Shown: positions 33,820-42,600 of the stretch, piece after piece | How positions within the stretch are numbered: position 1 is the stretch's first letter | Layout of the letters: each line of letters starts with the position of its first letter | From: CAZRVH01 sp964603635 | GTDB taxonomy: Bacteria > Patescibacteriota > Gracilibacteria > Peribacterales > Peribacteraceae | Length of the DNA stretch: 64,000 bases | Assembly (NCBI GenBank): GCA_964603635.1 | Contig: CAZRVH010000001.1 | Coordinates: 1-64,000 of the forward strand | Reading direction: 5' to 3' | Position numbers and translations under genes: made by a program | Notes under the pieces: generated by a model | What the model was told of the DNA's origin: nothing | Databases searched by the model: none | What the model saw: the letters and a program-made list of their open reading frames with translations, nothing else

Positions 33820-36770
33820 TTAAGACGCGCTGGCGGGCGGATTCCATCCTGTGCCCCATATTGCTTTCCCCAGCTCTAAATGGACGGAGTGCTTGTTAAT
33901 TGGATCGCCCTCCACCCCGAAACGTCCGGCAAGGGCGTAAAGACCAAGGCCCTGGATTTTCAAGGTAAGTTTCACCTTGTACTTCATTCCCGCCCATTGC
34001 TCCGCAGTATAGGCTTCCGTGATGGTGGTGCGGAGTCGGTCTGGGGTCATTTCTACGAAGCAAGGAAGTGCCCCGAAGATGGCCTTCCCCAACTCCAGGT
34101 GGACGGAGTGATTCTTGATCGGGTTCCCCTCCACCCCGAAGCGTCCGGTGATGGCCCGAAGCCCAAGGCCCTGGATCTGCAAAATATTTTTTTCTTTTTG
34201 GTTCATCCCCGCCCACCGCTCCGCGGTATACATCTCCGTGATGGCGGTGCGGAGTTGGTCATGGGTGACTTCTGCGAAACAAGGGAGTACGCCGAAGATG
34301 GCCTTCCCCAACTCCAGATGGACCGGGTGATTGCCGATCGGGTTCCCCTCCACCCCGAANNNNNNNNNNNNNNNNNNNNNNNNNNNNNNNNNNNNNNNNN
34401 NNNNNNNNNNNNNNNNNNNNNNNNNNNNNNNNNNNNNNNNNNNNNNNNNNNNNNNNNNNTCCCCAACTCCAGATGGACCGGGTGATTGCCGATCGGGTTC
34501 CCCTCCACCCCGAAACGTCCGCCGATGGCGTGCAGGCCAAGGCCCTGGATTTTCAAAGCTCTTTTTTCTTTTACCTTCATCCCCGCCCACCGCTCCGCGG
34601 TATACATCTCCGTGATGGCGCTGCGAAGTTGGTCCGGAGTAAGGGTAATTATCTCTTCATATGAAAAGCAAGGAAGTGCCCCGAAGATGGCCTTCCCCAA
34701 CTCCAGGTGGACGGAGTGATTCTTGATCGGGTTCCCCTCCACCCCGAAGCGTCCGGTGATGGCCCGAAGCCCAAGGCCCTGGATCTGCAAAATATTTTTT
34801 TCTTTTTGGTTCATCCCCGCCCACCGCTCCGCGGTATACATCTCCGTGATGGCGGTGCGGAGTTGGTCATGGGTGACTTCTGCGAAACAAGGGAGTACGC
34901 CGAAGATGGCCTTCCCCAACTCCAGATGGACCGGGTGATTGCCGATCGGGTTCCCCTCCACCCCGAAACGTCCGCCGATGGCGTGCAGGCCAAGGCCCTG
35001 GATTTTCAAAGCTCTTTTTTCTTTTACCTTCATCCCCGCCCACCGCTCCGCGGTATACATCTCCGTGATGGCGCTGCGAAGTTGGTCCGGAGTAAGGGGC
35101 CGTTGCACGTCGAGCACCTGGCCGTTGGCCATGGCGCAGATGTGTTCCGGCTCTTCCCCGTTGAACGCCAGGGCATCCGCCAGGCGCATCGGGTGTTTCC
35201 CCGCACTTTTTTGTTTATCTTTCTTCAAGAGCGTCCAGTTGGTTTCGAATACCATGCAGTAGGGTTTGGGCAGACCCTGCGGAGTGACATGGGATCTCGC
35301 TCCTCGCCCGATGCATTGGATGGTCTTCGCGGCACTCGTGAGACGCGCCCACACAATGGCATTGATCTCCGGGCGGTTGAAACCAACCGCGAGTTTCTCC
35401 ACGGTCACGACCAGATCGATCCTCTCGGCGTTCAGGTCCGCCATCGCGCTGTCAATGACCTCTTGGCTGCGTTTGCCCTTCGCTTCCTTTCCGGTCACGA
35501 TGCGGCAGCGGATGCCCAGGGACTCGGCTTCTTGGGCGAATGCCTGGCATTCGGCGTGGTTGGTGCAGAAAGCCATGCCGCGGATCGGGTACTCTTGGTT
35601 TCGTTCTTTGCTCTGGCGATAGGTTTCCAGAACTTCGGCGTACTGTCCTGCCAGCTTCGCGTAGATCCGTTCCCGGCGGAGAATCTTCGATTCCTCGTCT
35701 TGGTTCAGGTATCCGTCTATTTCTCCCTCGAACACCGAGCCGTCGCATTGGATGATGCGGTAGGGGACCACCGAGCCGGCCTCGATCATTTCACGGTGGT
35801 ACACGCGTCCCAGGCAATGCGGGAAGAATTGCCGCACCTGCTTCGCGGCGCCTTTCGGCGTCGCCGTGAAACCGATCTTCAAGGATTGAACGGCCTGCGA
35901 CAGGCTCACGAACGTCTCATGCTCCGCAACGAGCATCGCTTGCTCTTCCGCGGTGCGGTCTTCGTCCATGAGCTCCGTTGCATCGGCATCTTCGCCTTGC
36001 GCGGCGTGATGCCTGTCGATGGCGGCAATACTCTCGTTCGTACTGTCGCCCAAGGCCTGGTAGTGGACTTCGTCGCAAATGACGAGCTTGCACCGTGTCT
36101 TGAGGAATGCGGCATATTCATTTTCCTGGCGCATCTGCGCCATGTGGCTTGCATACGTCGCGATAAGGTATTTCTTTCCCCGGAAATCCTTCCGTCCCGC
36201 GCCCACCATGCCGATCTCATCCTCGGGAATGCCGCCGATACGCATGAGATCCGACTTGGTCTGCTCCAGCAGCGGGTCCAGGGGAACCAGGATGATGGCC
36301 GGGACATTCATCAGGGCGATATCAATCGCAAAAGCGCCCGTCTTTCCCGCTCCCGTCGGCTGCACTTCGTACGTCCATAGCTCGCGGCCTTCAGGGAACG
36401 CGTCCAACGGTTTTTCTCCCGCGAGCAAGATGCCCTGGCCCGTTTCCAAGAATCGGATGAGGTGGCGGAGATGTGCATCCTGGTTGATGCGCATCGCAAG
36501 GCCGGATTTTTTCAGGTGCTCCTGAAACGGATGCCAGTGGAGACGGATATTCCTCAGAAGTTCCAACCGCAGTTGCAGGCGCTCGATGGTCTCCCTGGCG
36601 TTCCGTTGATGCGGGGATTCAAGCGTGAGCACGGCATCCATGCGTTTCCCGGTTTCCGTTGCCATGCCAAAAACACGCATTCCCACCTGTTCGGCTGCTC
36701 GTAGTTCGGCGTATACGGCCTGTTCGGCCGCTTCAATGCCTTGGCTCACATGTTGCGGGAGGTTTGCCAT
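33820..36770 (-). CDS. SF2 helicase with C-terminal tandem repeats (interrupted by N gap)
   Basis: A DEAD/DEAH-type ATPase. Residues 1-110 are a helical region of unknown family. Walker A is PTGAGKT (138-144), motif II CDEVHY (232-237), motif III-like GFTATP (about 298-303) and motif VI QCIGRGAR (about 490-497). From residue about 560 to the end the protein consists of 73-residue repeats (LTPDQLRSAITEMYTAERWA ... GRFGVEGNP ... HLELGKAIFG). The 100-N gap at 34360-34459 shifts the frame, but removing the duplicated 55-bp contig overlap leaves 2796 bases, an intact frame of 931 residues with five repeats. The repeat may be a nucleic-acid-binding or protein-interaction unit; I do not recognise it. 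The cassette lies alone between two envelope genes. Confidence 0.8.
33823..35095 (-). repeat. Coding tandem repeat array, unit 219 bp (one 234 bp)
   Basis: The word CCCCAACTCC starts at 33868, 34087, 34306, 34461, 34695 and 34914: spacings are 219, 219, gap, 234 and 219. The pair of units at 34087-34359 is identical to 34695-34967, so two units were duplicated together recently. The 234-base unit carries a five-codon insertion (SYEEI). Confidence 0.9.
34360..34459. other. Assembly gap (100 N) inside the helicase repeat array
   Basis: Exactly 100 N, a conventional placeholder. The 55 bases before it (34305-34359) are identical to the 55 after it (34460-34514). The contig ends therefore probably overlap, or one repeat copy was collapsed. 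Confidence 0.98.
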
Positions 36771-36781
36771 CGTTTAATACT

Positions 36782-36810
36782 ATTATACAATAATTAAATA
36801 TACGTGACAA
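36782..36810 (-). promoter_or_regulatory. Promoter of the helicase gene
   Basis: On the minus strand: -35 TTGTCA (36810-36805), exactly 17 bases, then a perfect -10 TATAAT (36787-36782). Transcription would start about five bases before the ATG at 36770, again nearly leaderless. Confidence 0.75.
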
Positions 36811-36813
36811 TAC

Positions 36814-36891
36814 GCGCTTTTGCCCTGGATATCCGCGTCCTCGCTGGCGCTCGTCGTCTACGAATCGCGCTGGAGAGGGAAGGTTCAGTGA
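36814..36891 (+). pseudogene. Remnant of a UPF0104 gene 3' end
   Basis: Reading from 36814, the frame gives ALLPWISASSLALVVYESRW, then RGKVQ and a TGA at 36889-36891. The stretch SASSLALVVYESRWR matches AASSLALLLYESRWR at the end of the UPF0104 protein. Nothing upstream on this strand continues the gene, so only the tail survives. Its end overlaps the YibE/F stop on the other strand. It contains the right 19-bp repeat. Confidence 0.7.
36857..36875. repeat. Right 19-bp direct repeat flanking the helicase cassette
   Basis: Identical to 33751-33769 and in the same orientation. The 3.1 kb between the copies holds only the helicase gene, its promoter and part of the gene remnant. Confidence 0.7.
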
Positions 36892-38012
36892 GAATGATAG
36901 TGATGATGTCCACGTCCACTGTCGGGCGAATTTTTTGTCAGGAGCAGGGACGCCATCCATGTCGACACGGGGACCGCGATGAGCAGGGTCATGCTTCCCA
37001 CCAACGTGCGCACGATTTCCTCGGCCAGGAATTCCCCGTTCAGCGTGACCCACAGCGGGAAGGATTGGTTCGATTGCGAATGCAGCAGAAGAAGGAGGGG
37101 CAGCGATGTTCCGATGTAGGCGAGCGCGAGCGTGTTGATGAGCGAAGCGATGTGCTCCTTGCCCACGGAGAACCCGGCCGCGCGGAGTTTGGATTTCGCG
37201 AGCGACGGGTTCGCCTTGCGGATCTCGTCCACGGCCGCGGTCTGCGCGGTGGTGATATCGTCGAGCACGCCGAGGCATCCGATGATGATGCCGCCCAGCA
37301 ACAATCCCTTCAGGTCTACGCCTTGCAGCTGGCCGGATTGCAGGAACATCGCTTCCTCCGTTCCCATGCCGAACAGCTTCGCGACTCTCACGAATATCAA
37401 CGACAGGACGAGGCTCGCGCAGAGCGTCACGAGAGTCGAGAGCAATGCCACCGACGTTCTCCTGCGGAATCCGTGCGCGAGGTACAGGGACGTGCACGCG
37501 ATGGCGACGGATCCGAGGAAGCAGGCGAGGAGGGGATCGCCCCCGGCTATGATGCGCGGCATCACGAAGAATACGAGGATGCCGATGCTGACGACAAGCC
37601 CCGCGATCGAACTCATACCCGTTTTCCCTCCCAGCGCGATGACCGCGATTGCGAAGAAAACAAGAAGCCATATCACACCCGGAAGCCTGTATTTTTCCTT
37701 TACGAGGTACTCCACGGATCCGTCGGACTTCGTCAGGCGCTCCGCCACGACCCTTTCCCCGACGGTAAGTTTCGGGTTGCCGTTGCCGGCTGCGACATGC
37801 TCGATCACGAACGTTTCGCCTTCATCGAGGCGGAACCGAACCGTCTGGACGGTGTGCGGGAAACTCGGATCGACGTCGGTTTCCTCGAACACGATTTCCT
37901 CGACCGTCGCGGTGAAAAAATCGTCGCTCGTCGGATCCGCCACCTGCGCGTGCGTCGAGGGCAGGAAGGCGAACGTGAGCAAGGATAAAAGAAGCAGGCG
38001 TACGTATCTCAT
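36885..38012 (-). CDS. YibE/F-family membrane protein
   Basis: A 375-residue protein with a signal peptide (MRYVRLLLLSLLTFAFLPSTHA), an extracytoplasmic beta-rich part to about residue 110 (FVIEHVAAGNGNPKLTVGERVV), then about eight membrane helices. The helices carry the YibE/F hallmarks GGIIIGCLGVLDDITTAQTA and SLINTLALAYIGTSLPLLLL. It ends in a histidine-rich tail (GRGHHHYHSH) that could bind metal. The family is widespread in Gram-positive bacteria but its role is unknown. The ATG at 38012 is preferred over GTG at 38018. Confidence 0.88.
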   Translation of the reverse strand: MRYVRLLLLSLLTFAFLPSTHAQVADPTSDDFFTATVEEIVFEETDVDPSFPHTVQTVRFRLDEGETFVIEHVAAGNGNPKLTVGERVVAERLTKSDGSVEYLVKEKYRLPGVIWLLVFFAIAVIALGGKTGMSSIAGLVVSIGILVFFVMPRIIAGGDPLLACFLGSVAIACTSLYLAHGFRRRTSVALLSTLVTLCASLVLSLIFVRVAKLFGMGTEEAMFLQSGQLQGVDLKGLLLGGIIIGCLGVLDDITTAQTAAVDEIRKANPSLAKSKLRAAGFSVGKEHIASLINTLALAYIGTSLPLLLLLHSQSNQSFPLWVTLNGEFLAEEIVRTLVGSMTLLIAVPVSTWMASLLLTKNSPDSGRGHHHYHSH

Positions 38013-38056
38013 ACGCACAGGCTACCGTTTGGGACGGGTCGCGACAATCAGGGGGA

Positions 38057-38203
38057 TTAGAATCCGCTGACTGTGGCGTAGGCGTAGATGACCAGCGTCG
38101 TGGCCATCAAAAGGAGTGTTCCCATCCAGAGGAAGGGGAGCACGGCTTTTTCTTCCTTGGGAGCGAGCAAGTGGGGCCAATGAAGTACCTGTGTGGTGCG
38201 CAT
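38057..38203 (-). CDS. Single-helix small membrane protein
   Basis: A 48-residue ORF from the ATG at 38203: MRTTQVLHWPHLLAPKEEKA, then a hydrophobic helix (VLPFLWMGTLLLMATTLVIYAYA) and VSGF at the end. It is the third of a same-strand series with the membrane protein at 38262-38918 (58 bases upstream) and YibE/F downstream. Function unknown. Confidence 0.55.
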   Translation of the reverse strand: MRTTQVLHWPHLLAPKEEKAVLPFLWMGTLLLMATTLVIYAYATVSGF

Positions 38204-38261
38204 GTCATAGATGACGTGCGGGCACGCAAAAACTTACACCAAAGGGCCGCGGGTCTGCTGC

Positions 38262-38918
38262 TTATTTCCCGTGCGCCGGCATCGTGATCACCGGAGACAT
38301 GCTGTGATCCGGGATATTCGGCAGCTTGCACTTGCCGTGCCTGCGGATGATGTACGTGATGAAACCGATGTTGAACCCGACGCCGATCAGCCAACCGATG
38401 GCGTGCTGAAGGGGGATCGCGAGCGATCCGAACAACTCGTTGCCCGCCGCCTCGGGGGTGAGTCCGCGCATGACGGCGAACAGGAGGCTGACGGTCATGG
38501 CGCTGTAATAGTTCAACGGGAAGCTTCCGACCCATTTCTGGAACCACCAAATCGAATTCTTCTCGTAGCGGCACCAGCCGTACGCCGGATTCAGGACGAA
38601 CCAAAGGAAATCCCAGATCACGTTGAACGCGAAGTAGCCGGACAATGCCGTCAGTTCCGCGTACATCGACCATCCCGTGAGGACCATCGGGAAATGAAAG
38701 AGGAGCAGAAGCACGCAGGTGAGGTAGACGTGGTATCCCGTGAGCTCCGTCAGGTTGAAGTATCGGTGGATCCATGCCGGGGCGTAGCGCCACGTCGGCA
38801 ATTTCTCGGCCCATCCGTTTGCTCCTTCTATTTGGATTTCAAACAGCGCCGTCACGACGGACAGCACGAAGATGAAGAGAAATGTCGGGACGAAGTGGAG
38901 CGGGTCGGTTATATACAT
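38262..38918 (-). CDS. Polytopic membrane protein of unknown function
   Basis: A 218-residue protein from the ATG at 38918 (MYITDPLHFVPTFLFIFVLS). Four hydrophobic segments are visible: near the N-terminus, YHVYLTCVLLLLFHFPMVLTG, YYSAMTVSLLFAVMRG and HAIGWLIGVGFNIGFITYII. Between them is the aromatic-rich AFNVIWDFLWFVLNPAYGW. The C-terminal tail is basic and soluble (RRHGKCKLPNIPDHSMSP). The open frame runs about 450 bases further upstream, but that part lies antisense to the Fur gene and is not coding. No family recognised. Confidence 0.65.
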   Translation of the reverse strand: MYITDPLHFVPTFLFIFVLSVVTALFEIQIEGANGWAEKLPTWRYAPAWIHRYFNLTELTGYHVYLTCVLLLLFHFPMVLTGWSMYAELTALSGYFAFNVIWDFLWFVLNPAYGWCRYEKNSIWWFQKWVGSFPLNYYSAMTVSLLFAVMRGLTPEAAGNELFGSLAIPLQHAIGWLIGVGFNIGFITYIIRRHGKCKLPNIPDHSMSPVITMPAHGK

Positions 38919-39060
38919 ATGTTTGTGTGGGTACTCTTTATTGTAGCATATGTGAGGTCGGATTTCACGTCCGTTTGGCCATGCAAACGGAGGATATGGC
39001 CTGTTTCGCATGGCATCCCGAATTCTTGCATCTTTAGAACCTCTTGTTTTCAGATCCTTT

Positions 39061-39075
39061 TGTAAATGGCTTACA
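39061..39075. promoter_or_regulatory. Candidate operator upstream of the Fur-family gene
   Basis: TGTAAATGGCTTACA, a perfect TGTAA/TTACA inverted repeat with five-base spacer, 67 bases before the regulator ATG. It could be an autoregulatory site. A weak TTGCGT-17-TACCAT promoter follows at 39105-39133. Confidence 0.25.
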
Positions 39076-39141
39076 GTAGGGCTCTTGGATGTAAATGAAA
39101 AAAGTTGCGTTTGAAGGGAAAGAGTCCTACCATAGGGAGCC

Positions 39142-39573
39142 ATGCAGATCGTCTCCCTCCTCGACGCATTCCGCGCCACCGGCCTGAAAGACACGGCGCC
39201 CCGCCGATTGGTCGCCGAGGCGCTGTGCGGCATCGACGCCCCTGCGTCCGCGAAAGACCTGCACGAATGGATCACGCGTGAACGAGGCCGTTCCGTCGGT
39301 ATCGTTACCGTGTACCGTATCCTGGATCTCCTGGAAAAGATCGGCGCCGTGCATCGCCATTCCAACGACGGGCTGTATTCCGTGTGTCATATTCCGTCCG
39401 TGCACGGACACCATGTCCTTCTGCACTGCGACGCCTGCGGCAAGGTCGAAGAGAAACACGATCACTCCCTGTGCGAACAGGAAGATGCCGTCGCGCGTTC
39501 GGCCGGGTTCCGCCCGCTGCGACACGTGAGCGAAATCCTCGGCACCTGCCATTCCTGCTACGTCACTCGCTAG
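39142..39573 (+). CDS. Fur-family metal-responsive repressor
   Basis: A 143-residue Fur/Zur-type regulator. The winged-helix part (LLDAFRATGLKDTAPRRLVAEAL, VTVYRILDLLEKIGAVHR, residues 5-75) precedes the dimer domain with the metal-site region HGHHVLLHCDACGKVEE (about 91-107). A second cysteine pair near the C-terminus (GTCHSCYVTR) completes the structural zinc site. The Shine-Dalgarno AGGGAG precedes the ATG. The next gene, 35 bases on, is a ZIP transporter, so zinc regulation (Zur-like) is the most likely role. Fe and Mn cannot be excluded. Confidence 0.9.
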   Translation: MQIVSLLDAFRATGLKDTAPRRLVAEALCGIDAPASAKDLHEWITRERGRSVGIVTVYRILDLLEKIGAVHRHSNDGLYSVCHIPSVHGHHVLLHCDACGKVEEKHDHSLCEQEDAVARSAGFRPLRHVSEILGTCHSCYVTR

Positions 39574-39608
39574 TGACGTAGTCTGTCAATAATCCCTTCC
39601 TTCCCATT

Positions 39609-40349
39609 ATGGTTTCCCTCTATATCTTCGGAAGCGTCCTGCTCGTCAGCGCGATTTCCCTCCTCGGCATTTCCCTCTTCCTTCTCAAGGACAAATGGAT
39701 TCACGAGGTGCTTACATTCCTCATCAGCTTCGCCGCCGGCGCACTCTTGGGAGACGTGTTCATCCACATTCTTCCCGAAATGGCCGAGGAATTCCCGGAA
39801 TTTTTCCCAACCGCTTCCCTGTATATCATCGGCGGCATCCTGCTGTCGTTCGTCCTGGAGAAATTCATCCACTGGCGCCACTGCCACCACGAGGATTACG
39901 CGATGCACCCCGTGGGAACGATGAGCCTGGTCGGAGACGCCGCCCACAACTTTATCGACGGACTCATTATCGCCAGCAGCTACCTTGTCGATATCAACGC
40001 GGGCATCGCCACGACGGTCGCGGTCATCCTCCACGAGATCCCCCAGGAATTCGGCGACATCGGCGTACTTCTTTACAGCGGGTACAGCAAGGCAAGGGCG
40101 TTGCTCCTGAATCTTGTCACCGCGCTCGCATCCGTCATCGGCGCTGCATTGGTCCTGGGTCTGCGCGGCAGCCTGCCGGATTTGGAGCAGTATCTGTTCC
40201 CGTTCGTCGCGGGAAATTTCCTCTATATCGCGGTGGGAGACCTGCTGCCTGAGTTGCATAAACATACGAAGCCGCTCCATTCCTTCTTCCAGGTCGTGGC
40301 ACTCATCGCCGGTATCTGCCTGATGTTCGCCCTGACATTCCTGGAATAA
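39609..40349 (+). CDS. ZIP-family metal transporter
   Basis: A 246-residue transporter with about eight helices. The paired metal-binding helices are clear: GDAAHNFIDGLIIASSYLVD (helix IV) and VAVILHEIPQEFGDIGVLLY (helix V), giving the HNxxDG and HExPQExxD signatures. A short histidine-containing loop (HWRHCHHEDYAMH) lies before them. It probably imports zinc or a related divalent ion, and lies directly after the Fur-family gene. Confidence 0.93.
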   Translation: MVSLYIFGSVLLVSAISLLGISLFLLKDKWIHEVLTFLISFAAGALLGDVFIHILPEMAEEFPEFFPTASLYIIGGILLSFVLEKFIHWRHCHHEDYAMHPVGTMSLVGDAAHNFIDGLIIASSYLVDINAGIATTVAVILHEIPQEFGDIGVLLYSGYSKARALLLNLVTALASVIGAALVLGLRGSLPDLEQYLFPFVAGNFLYIAVGDLLPELHKHTKPLHSFFQVVALIAGICLMFALTFLE

Positions 40350-40401
40350 ATCGATTGAAACGCTGGATTCATTCTCTTCGGCATTGTATTCTGTTCTTCC
40401 T

Positions 40402-40878
40402 ATGACACGCCTCTCTTCCATTCTCTCGGGTTTTGCCCTCGCGGGTTTCCTCGTCGCTTGCGCCCCTTCCGAATCGAAGGGCGTCCAGCTGTACTACTAC
40501 AGTCTCAAGGACCTGAATAACGCTACCTACGACGAACCCGTGATCGTCGCCCGTACGATCTCGTACAACGAGAACATGCTGTACGACGCTGCCGTCCGCG
40601 AACTCCTGAAGGGTCCTTCCAAGGATGAGGCACGACGTCTTAACGCCCGTATGTCCGACGATCTTCGCGGCCTTGCCGACGATCTGATCGACGTGAAGGC
40701 AGAAGGCGATACGGTTACCGTGAATTTCAAGCAGTCCGCGTTGGAGGTGTTGAACAGCGCCGCCGCCCGCCAGATGATGGCAAAGACGCCGATCGAAAAG
40801 ACGTTGCTGCAATTCCCGGAAATCAAGAACGTGAAGTACGCGATCGACGGCAAGGAATTCACCGAGTGGGACGCATAA
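40402..40878 (+). CDS. GerMN-domain lipoprotein
   Basis: A 158-residue exported protein. The signal sequence MTRLSSILSGFALAGFLVACAP carries a lipobox (LVAC), placing lipidation at about Cys20. The mature part fits a GerMN domain: LYYYSLKDLNN, AAVRELLKGPSKDEARRL, VKAEGDTVTVNFKQSALEV and ALLQFPEI-like ending (TLLQFPEIKNVKYAIDGKEF). GerMN lipoproteins are found well beyond spore formers, usually in cell-envelope roles. The ATG at 40402 is chosen because it begins the signal peptide. Confidence 0.82.
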   Translation: MTRLSSILSGFALAGFLVACAPSESKGVQLYYYSLKDLNNATYDEPVIVARTISYNENMLYDAAVRELLKGPSKDEARRLNARMSDDLRGLADDLIDVKAEGDTVTVNFKQSALEVLNSAAARQMMAKTPIEKTLLQFPEIKNVKYAIDGKEFTEWDA

Positions 40879-40881
40879 GCC

Positions 40882-41418
40882 TCATTTTTTCCGGATTACC
40901 GTCCAGGAGAGGATCGCGTTCAGTAGGAATACGCTGGCGGCCATCAGGGGGATGGTGATGTATCCGAAGTGGAAGAACGGGGTTCGTGCGCAGGAAACGC
41001 CCGTTTCGTCGCACGGTACGGCCGGGTCGGCGGGGTTCAGGACGAGGTTCACCTGTTCGGCGTAATGCTCGCCGGCGATGATGAGGCCGATGACGGACAG
41101 CCATAGGACCGAATGCGCGGCCAAGCGGTCTTTTCTGAGTATGGCGATAAGCAGGATGACGACCTGCGGATACATGAAGATGCGCTGGTACCAGCACTTC
41201 ACGCACGGCGTCCATCCGGCGATTTCCGAGAAATAGAGACTTCCGAGGGTCGCGAGCAACGCGCCGGCGAACATGACGGACAGGGCGTTTTTGCGAAACC
41301 ATGCGGCTGCTGAATCCAGCGTTCCCGTCAGCAAGGAAGCGATAAGGAAGACCGACACGATCTGGATGCCGATCGTGAGCACGGAGTAGCCTGTGACGAG
41401 GGTGGAGGTGAAATCCAT
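40882..41418 (-). CDS. DsbB/BdbC-like disulfide oxidoreductase
   Basis: A 178-residue membrane protein with four to five helices. The CxxC pair sits in TPCVKCWYQRIFMYPQVV (about residues 70-87), the classic DsbB/BdbC quinone-proximal site. A second cysteine pair in the outer loop (AVPCDETGVSCARTPFF) would exchange disulfides with a thiol oxidase. The first helix is an extra N-terminal segment relative to four-helix DsbB. It converges on the GerMN gene with a three-base gap. With the DipZ-like fusion it suggests active disulfide chemistry outside the membrane. Confidence 0.87.
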   Translation of the reverse strand: MDFTSTLVTGYSVLTIGIQIVSVFLIASLLTGTLDSAAAWFRKNALSVMFAGALLATLGSLYFSEIAGWTPCVKCWYQRIFMYPQVVILLIAILRKDRLAAHSVLWLSVIGLIIAGEHYAEQVNLVLNPADPAVPCDETGVSCARTPFFHFGYITIPLMAASVFLLNAILSWTVIRKK

Positions 41419-41472
41419 GGGAAAAAAGAAGAATATGTTTTGATTTTCCCACTTGCCCAGACTCGAAGCAAG

Positions 41473-42375
41473 TTACGGAAGTACTTTCTGCAAGTTGGAA
41501 TCATCCGTCATCATGATCCTGGGGATCTTGAAGAAGTCATCTTTCTCGGTCGCGGTGCGGGGATCCATGATCGTCGCGGTCACGTAGCCAGCGGCTTTCG
41601 CGCGGTCGCGCACATTCTGGTTGTGCGACGTTCCGGGATAGGCGACATGCAGCACGGGCTTGCCCAGAAGGTCCTCGAGCGTCTTCTTGCTTTCCGCGAA
41701 CTCGCGGTCGATCTCCGTGTTCGGCAAGAGCGTGAGCACGCGGTGGGAAATGGTGTGGGATTCGATATCCATGCCGCGCTTCTGCATGTCCAATATCTGC
41801 TCCGCACTCAGCGATCCCTTGATACCGATGCGGTTTGAGACCATGTAGAACACGGCCATGTGGCCGTACTTCTCCAGGATGGGCAACGCGACGTCATACT
41901 GGTTCGGTTGGTTATCGTCGAACGTGATGACGACGGGCTTCGACGGTCCGTCCGTTTCGCCTTTCATGATTTGCGCGTACGTCGTGAGGTCGATCGTGGT
42001 GTAGCCGTTGTCTTTCAAATGTTTCATCTGCTTGTCGAAGTTCTCCGGAGAGACGGACATCTTCCAGGTCCATGTGCTCTTATCCATTCCTTTGGTAGAG
42101 CGAACATGGTGGTACACGAGTACGGGAATGAATTTGTTCGTGGGCGGAACCGCGACGCGCGACGCGCTGCTCACCGAGATCGATCCGCCTCGGTCGGTCG
42201 CCCGCTTTTGGAACAGAGACCCGATGGTGCGTACGCTGCTCTTGCTCACCGCGCTCGAAGACGAATCGGAAGAAGAGGGTGTCGTTTTGGCTGGCGCCAT
42301 ACGTCCTTCGGCCTGGCACGCGCCCAGCAGAAGGCAGGAAATGGCGAAGGCGGAGAGGAGGGGAATGCGGGTCAT
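41473..42375 (-). CDS. Lipoprotein polysaccharide deacetylase (NodB family)
   Basis: A 300-residue exported enzyme. Lipobox LLGAC near residue 20, then a Ser-rich linker (SSSDSSSSAVSKSS), then a NodB-like domain. The metal and catalytic motifs are VITFDDNQPNQY (about 149-160), SHTISHRVLTLLP (two His ligands) and AYPGTSHN. It probably removes N-acetyl groups from peptidoglycan or a surface glycan. The start is the ATG at 42375. It is monocistronic. Confidence 0.9.
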   Translation of the reverse strand: MTRIPLLSAFAISCLLLGACQAEGRMAPAKTTPSSSDSSSSAVSKSSVRTIGSLFQKRATDRGGSISVSSASRVAVPPTNKFIPVLVYHHVRSTKGMDKSTWTWKMSVSPENFDKQMKHLKDNGYTTIDLTTYAQIMKGETDGPSKPVVITFDDNQPNQYDVALPILEKYGHMAVFYMVSNRIGIKGSLSAEQILDMQKRGMDIESHTISHRVLTLLPNTEIDREFAESKKTLEDLLGKPVLHVAYPGTSHNQNVRDRAKAAGYVTATIMDPRTATEKDDFFKIPRIMMTDDSNLQKVLP

Positions 42376-42429
42376 ACGGGCACTATAACTCCTCTGCTAA
42401 CGATACTTTATTGTCAAAGCATCATCGTT

Positions 42430-42600
42430 GTGTCATCCCGAGCCCTTCGATTCAAATAGATCATTCTGTGTCATTCCGAGCGTAGACGAGGAAGACACAG
42501 AATGTACGCTCAGGACAAGCTGCGACGAGGGATGGACACGATTCCTTTTAAAAGCTCGCGTGTCGCGCTTCGTCTACGCTCTGCGTGACACGCTATCAGT
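42430..42600. repeat. Cluster of dispersed REP-like repeats
   Basis: Contains TCATCCCGAGC, TCATTCCGAGC with AGACGAGGAAG, and the inverse of AGCTTGTCCTGAGCG, all related to the enolase-embedded element. CATTCTGTGTC (42462-42472) and GACACAGAATG (42494-42504) form a perfect 11-bp inverted repeat around one copy. The lower part overlaps the C-terminal extension of the GIY-YIG ORF. Confidence 0.55.

Noticed and set aside
33823..35095. CRISPR-like array
   Set aside because: The repeats are 219 bp, contiguous and in frame within the helicase gene; there are no short repeats with unique spacers.
38919..39365. N-terminal extension of the membrane protein ending at 38262
   Set aside because: The extension runs through the intergenic region and into antisense of the Fur gene; the ATG at 38918 gives a membrane-protein N-terminus.
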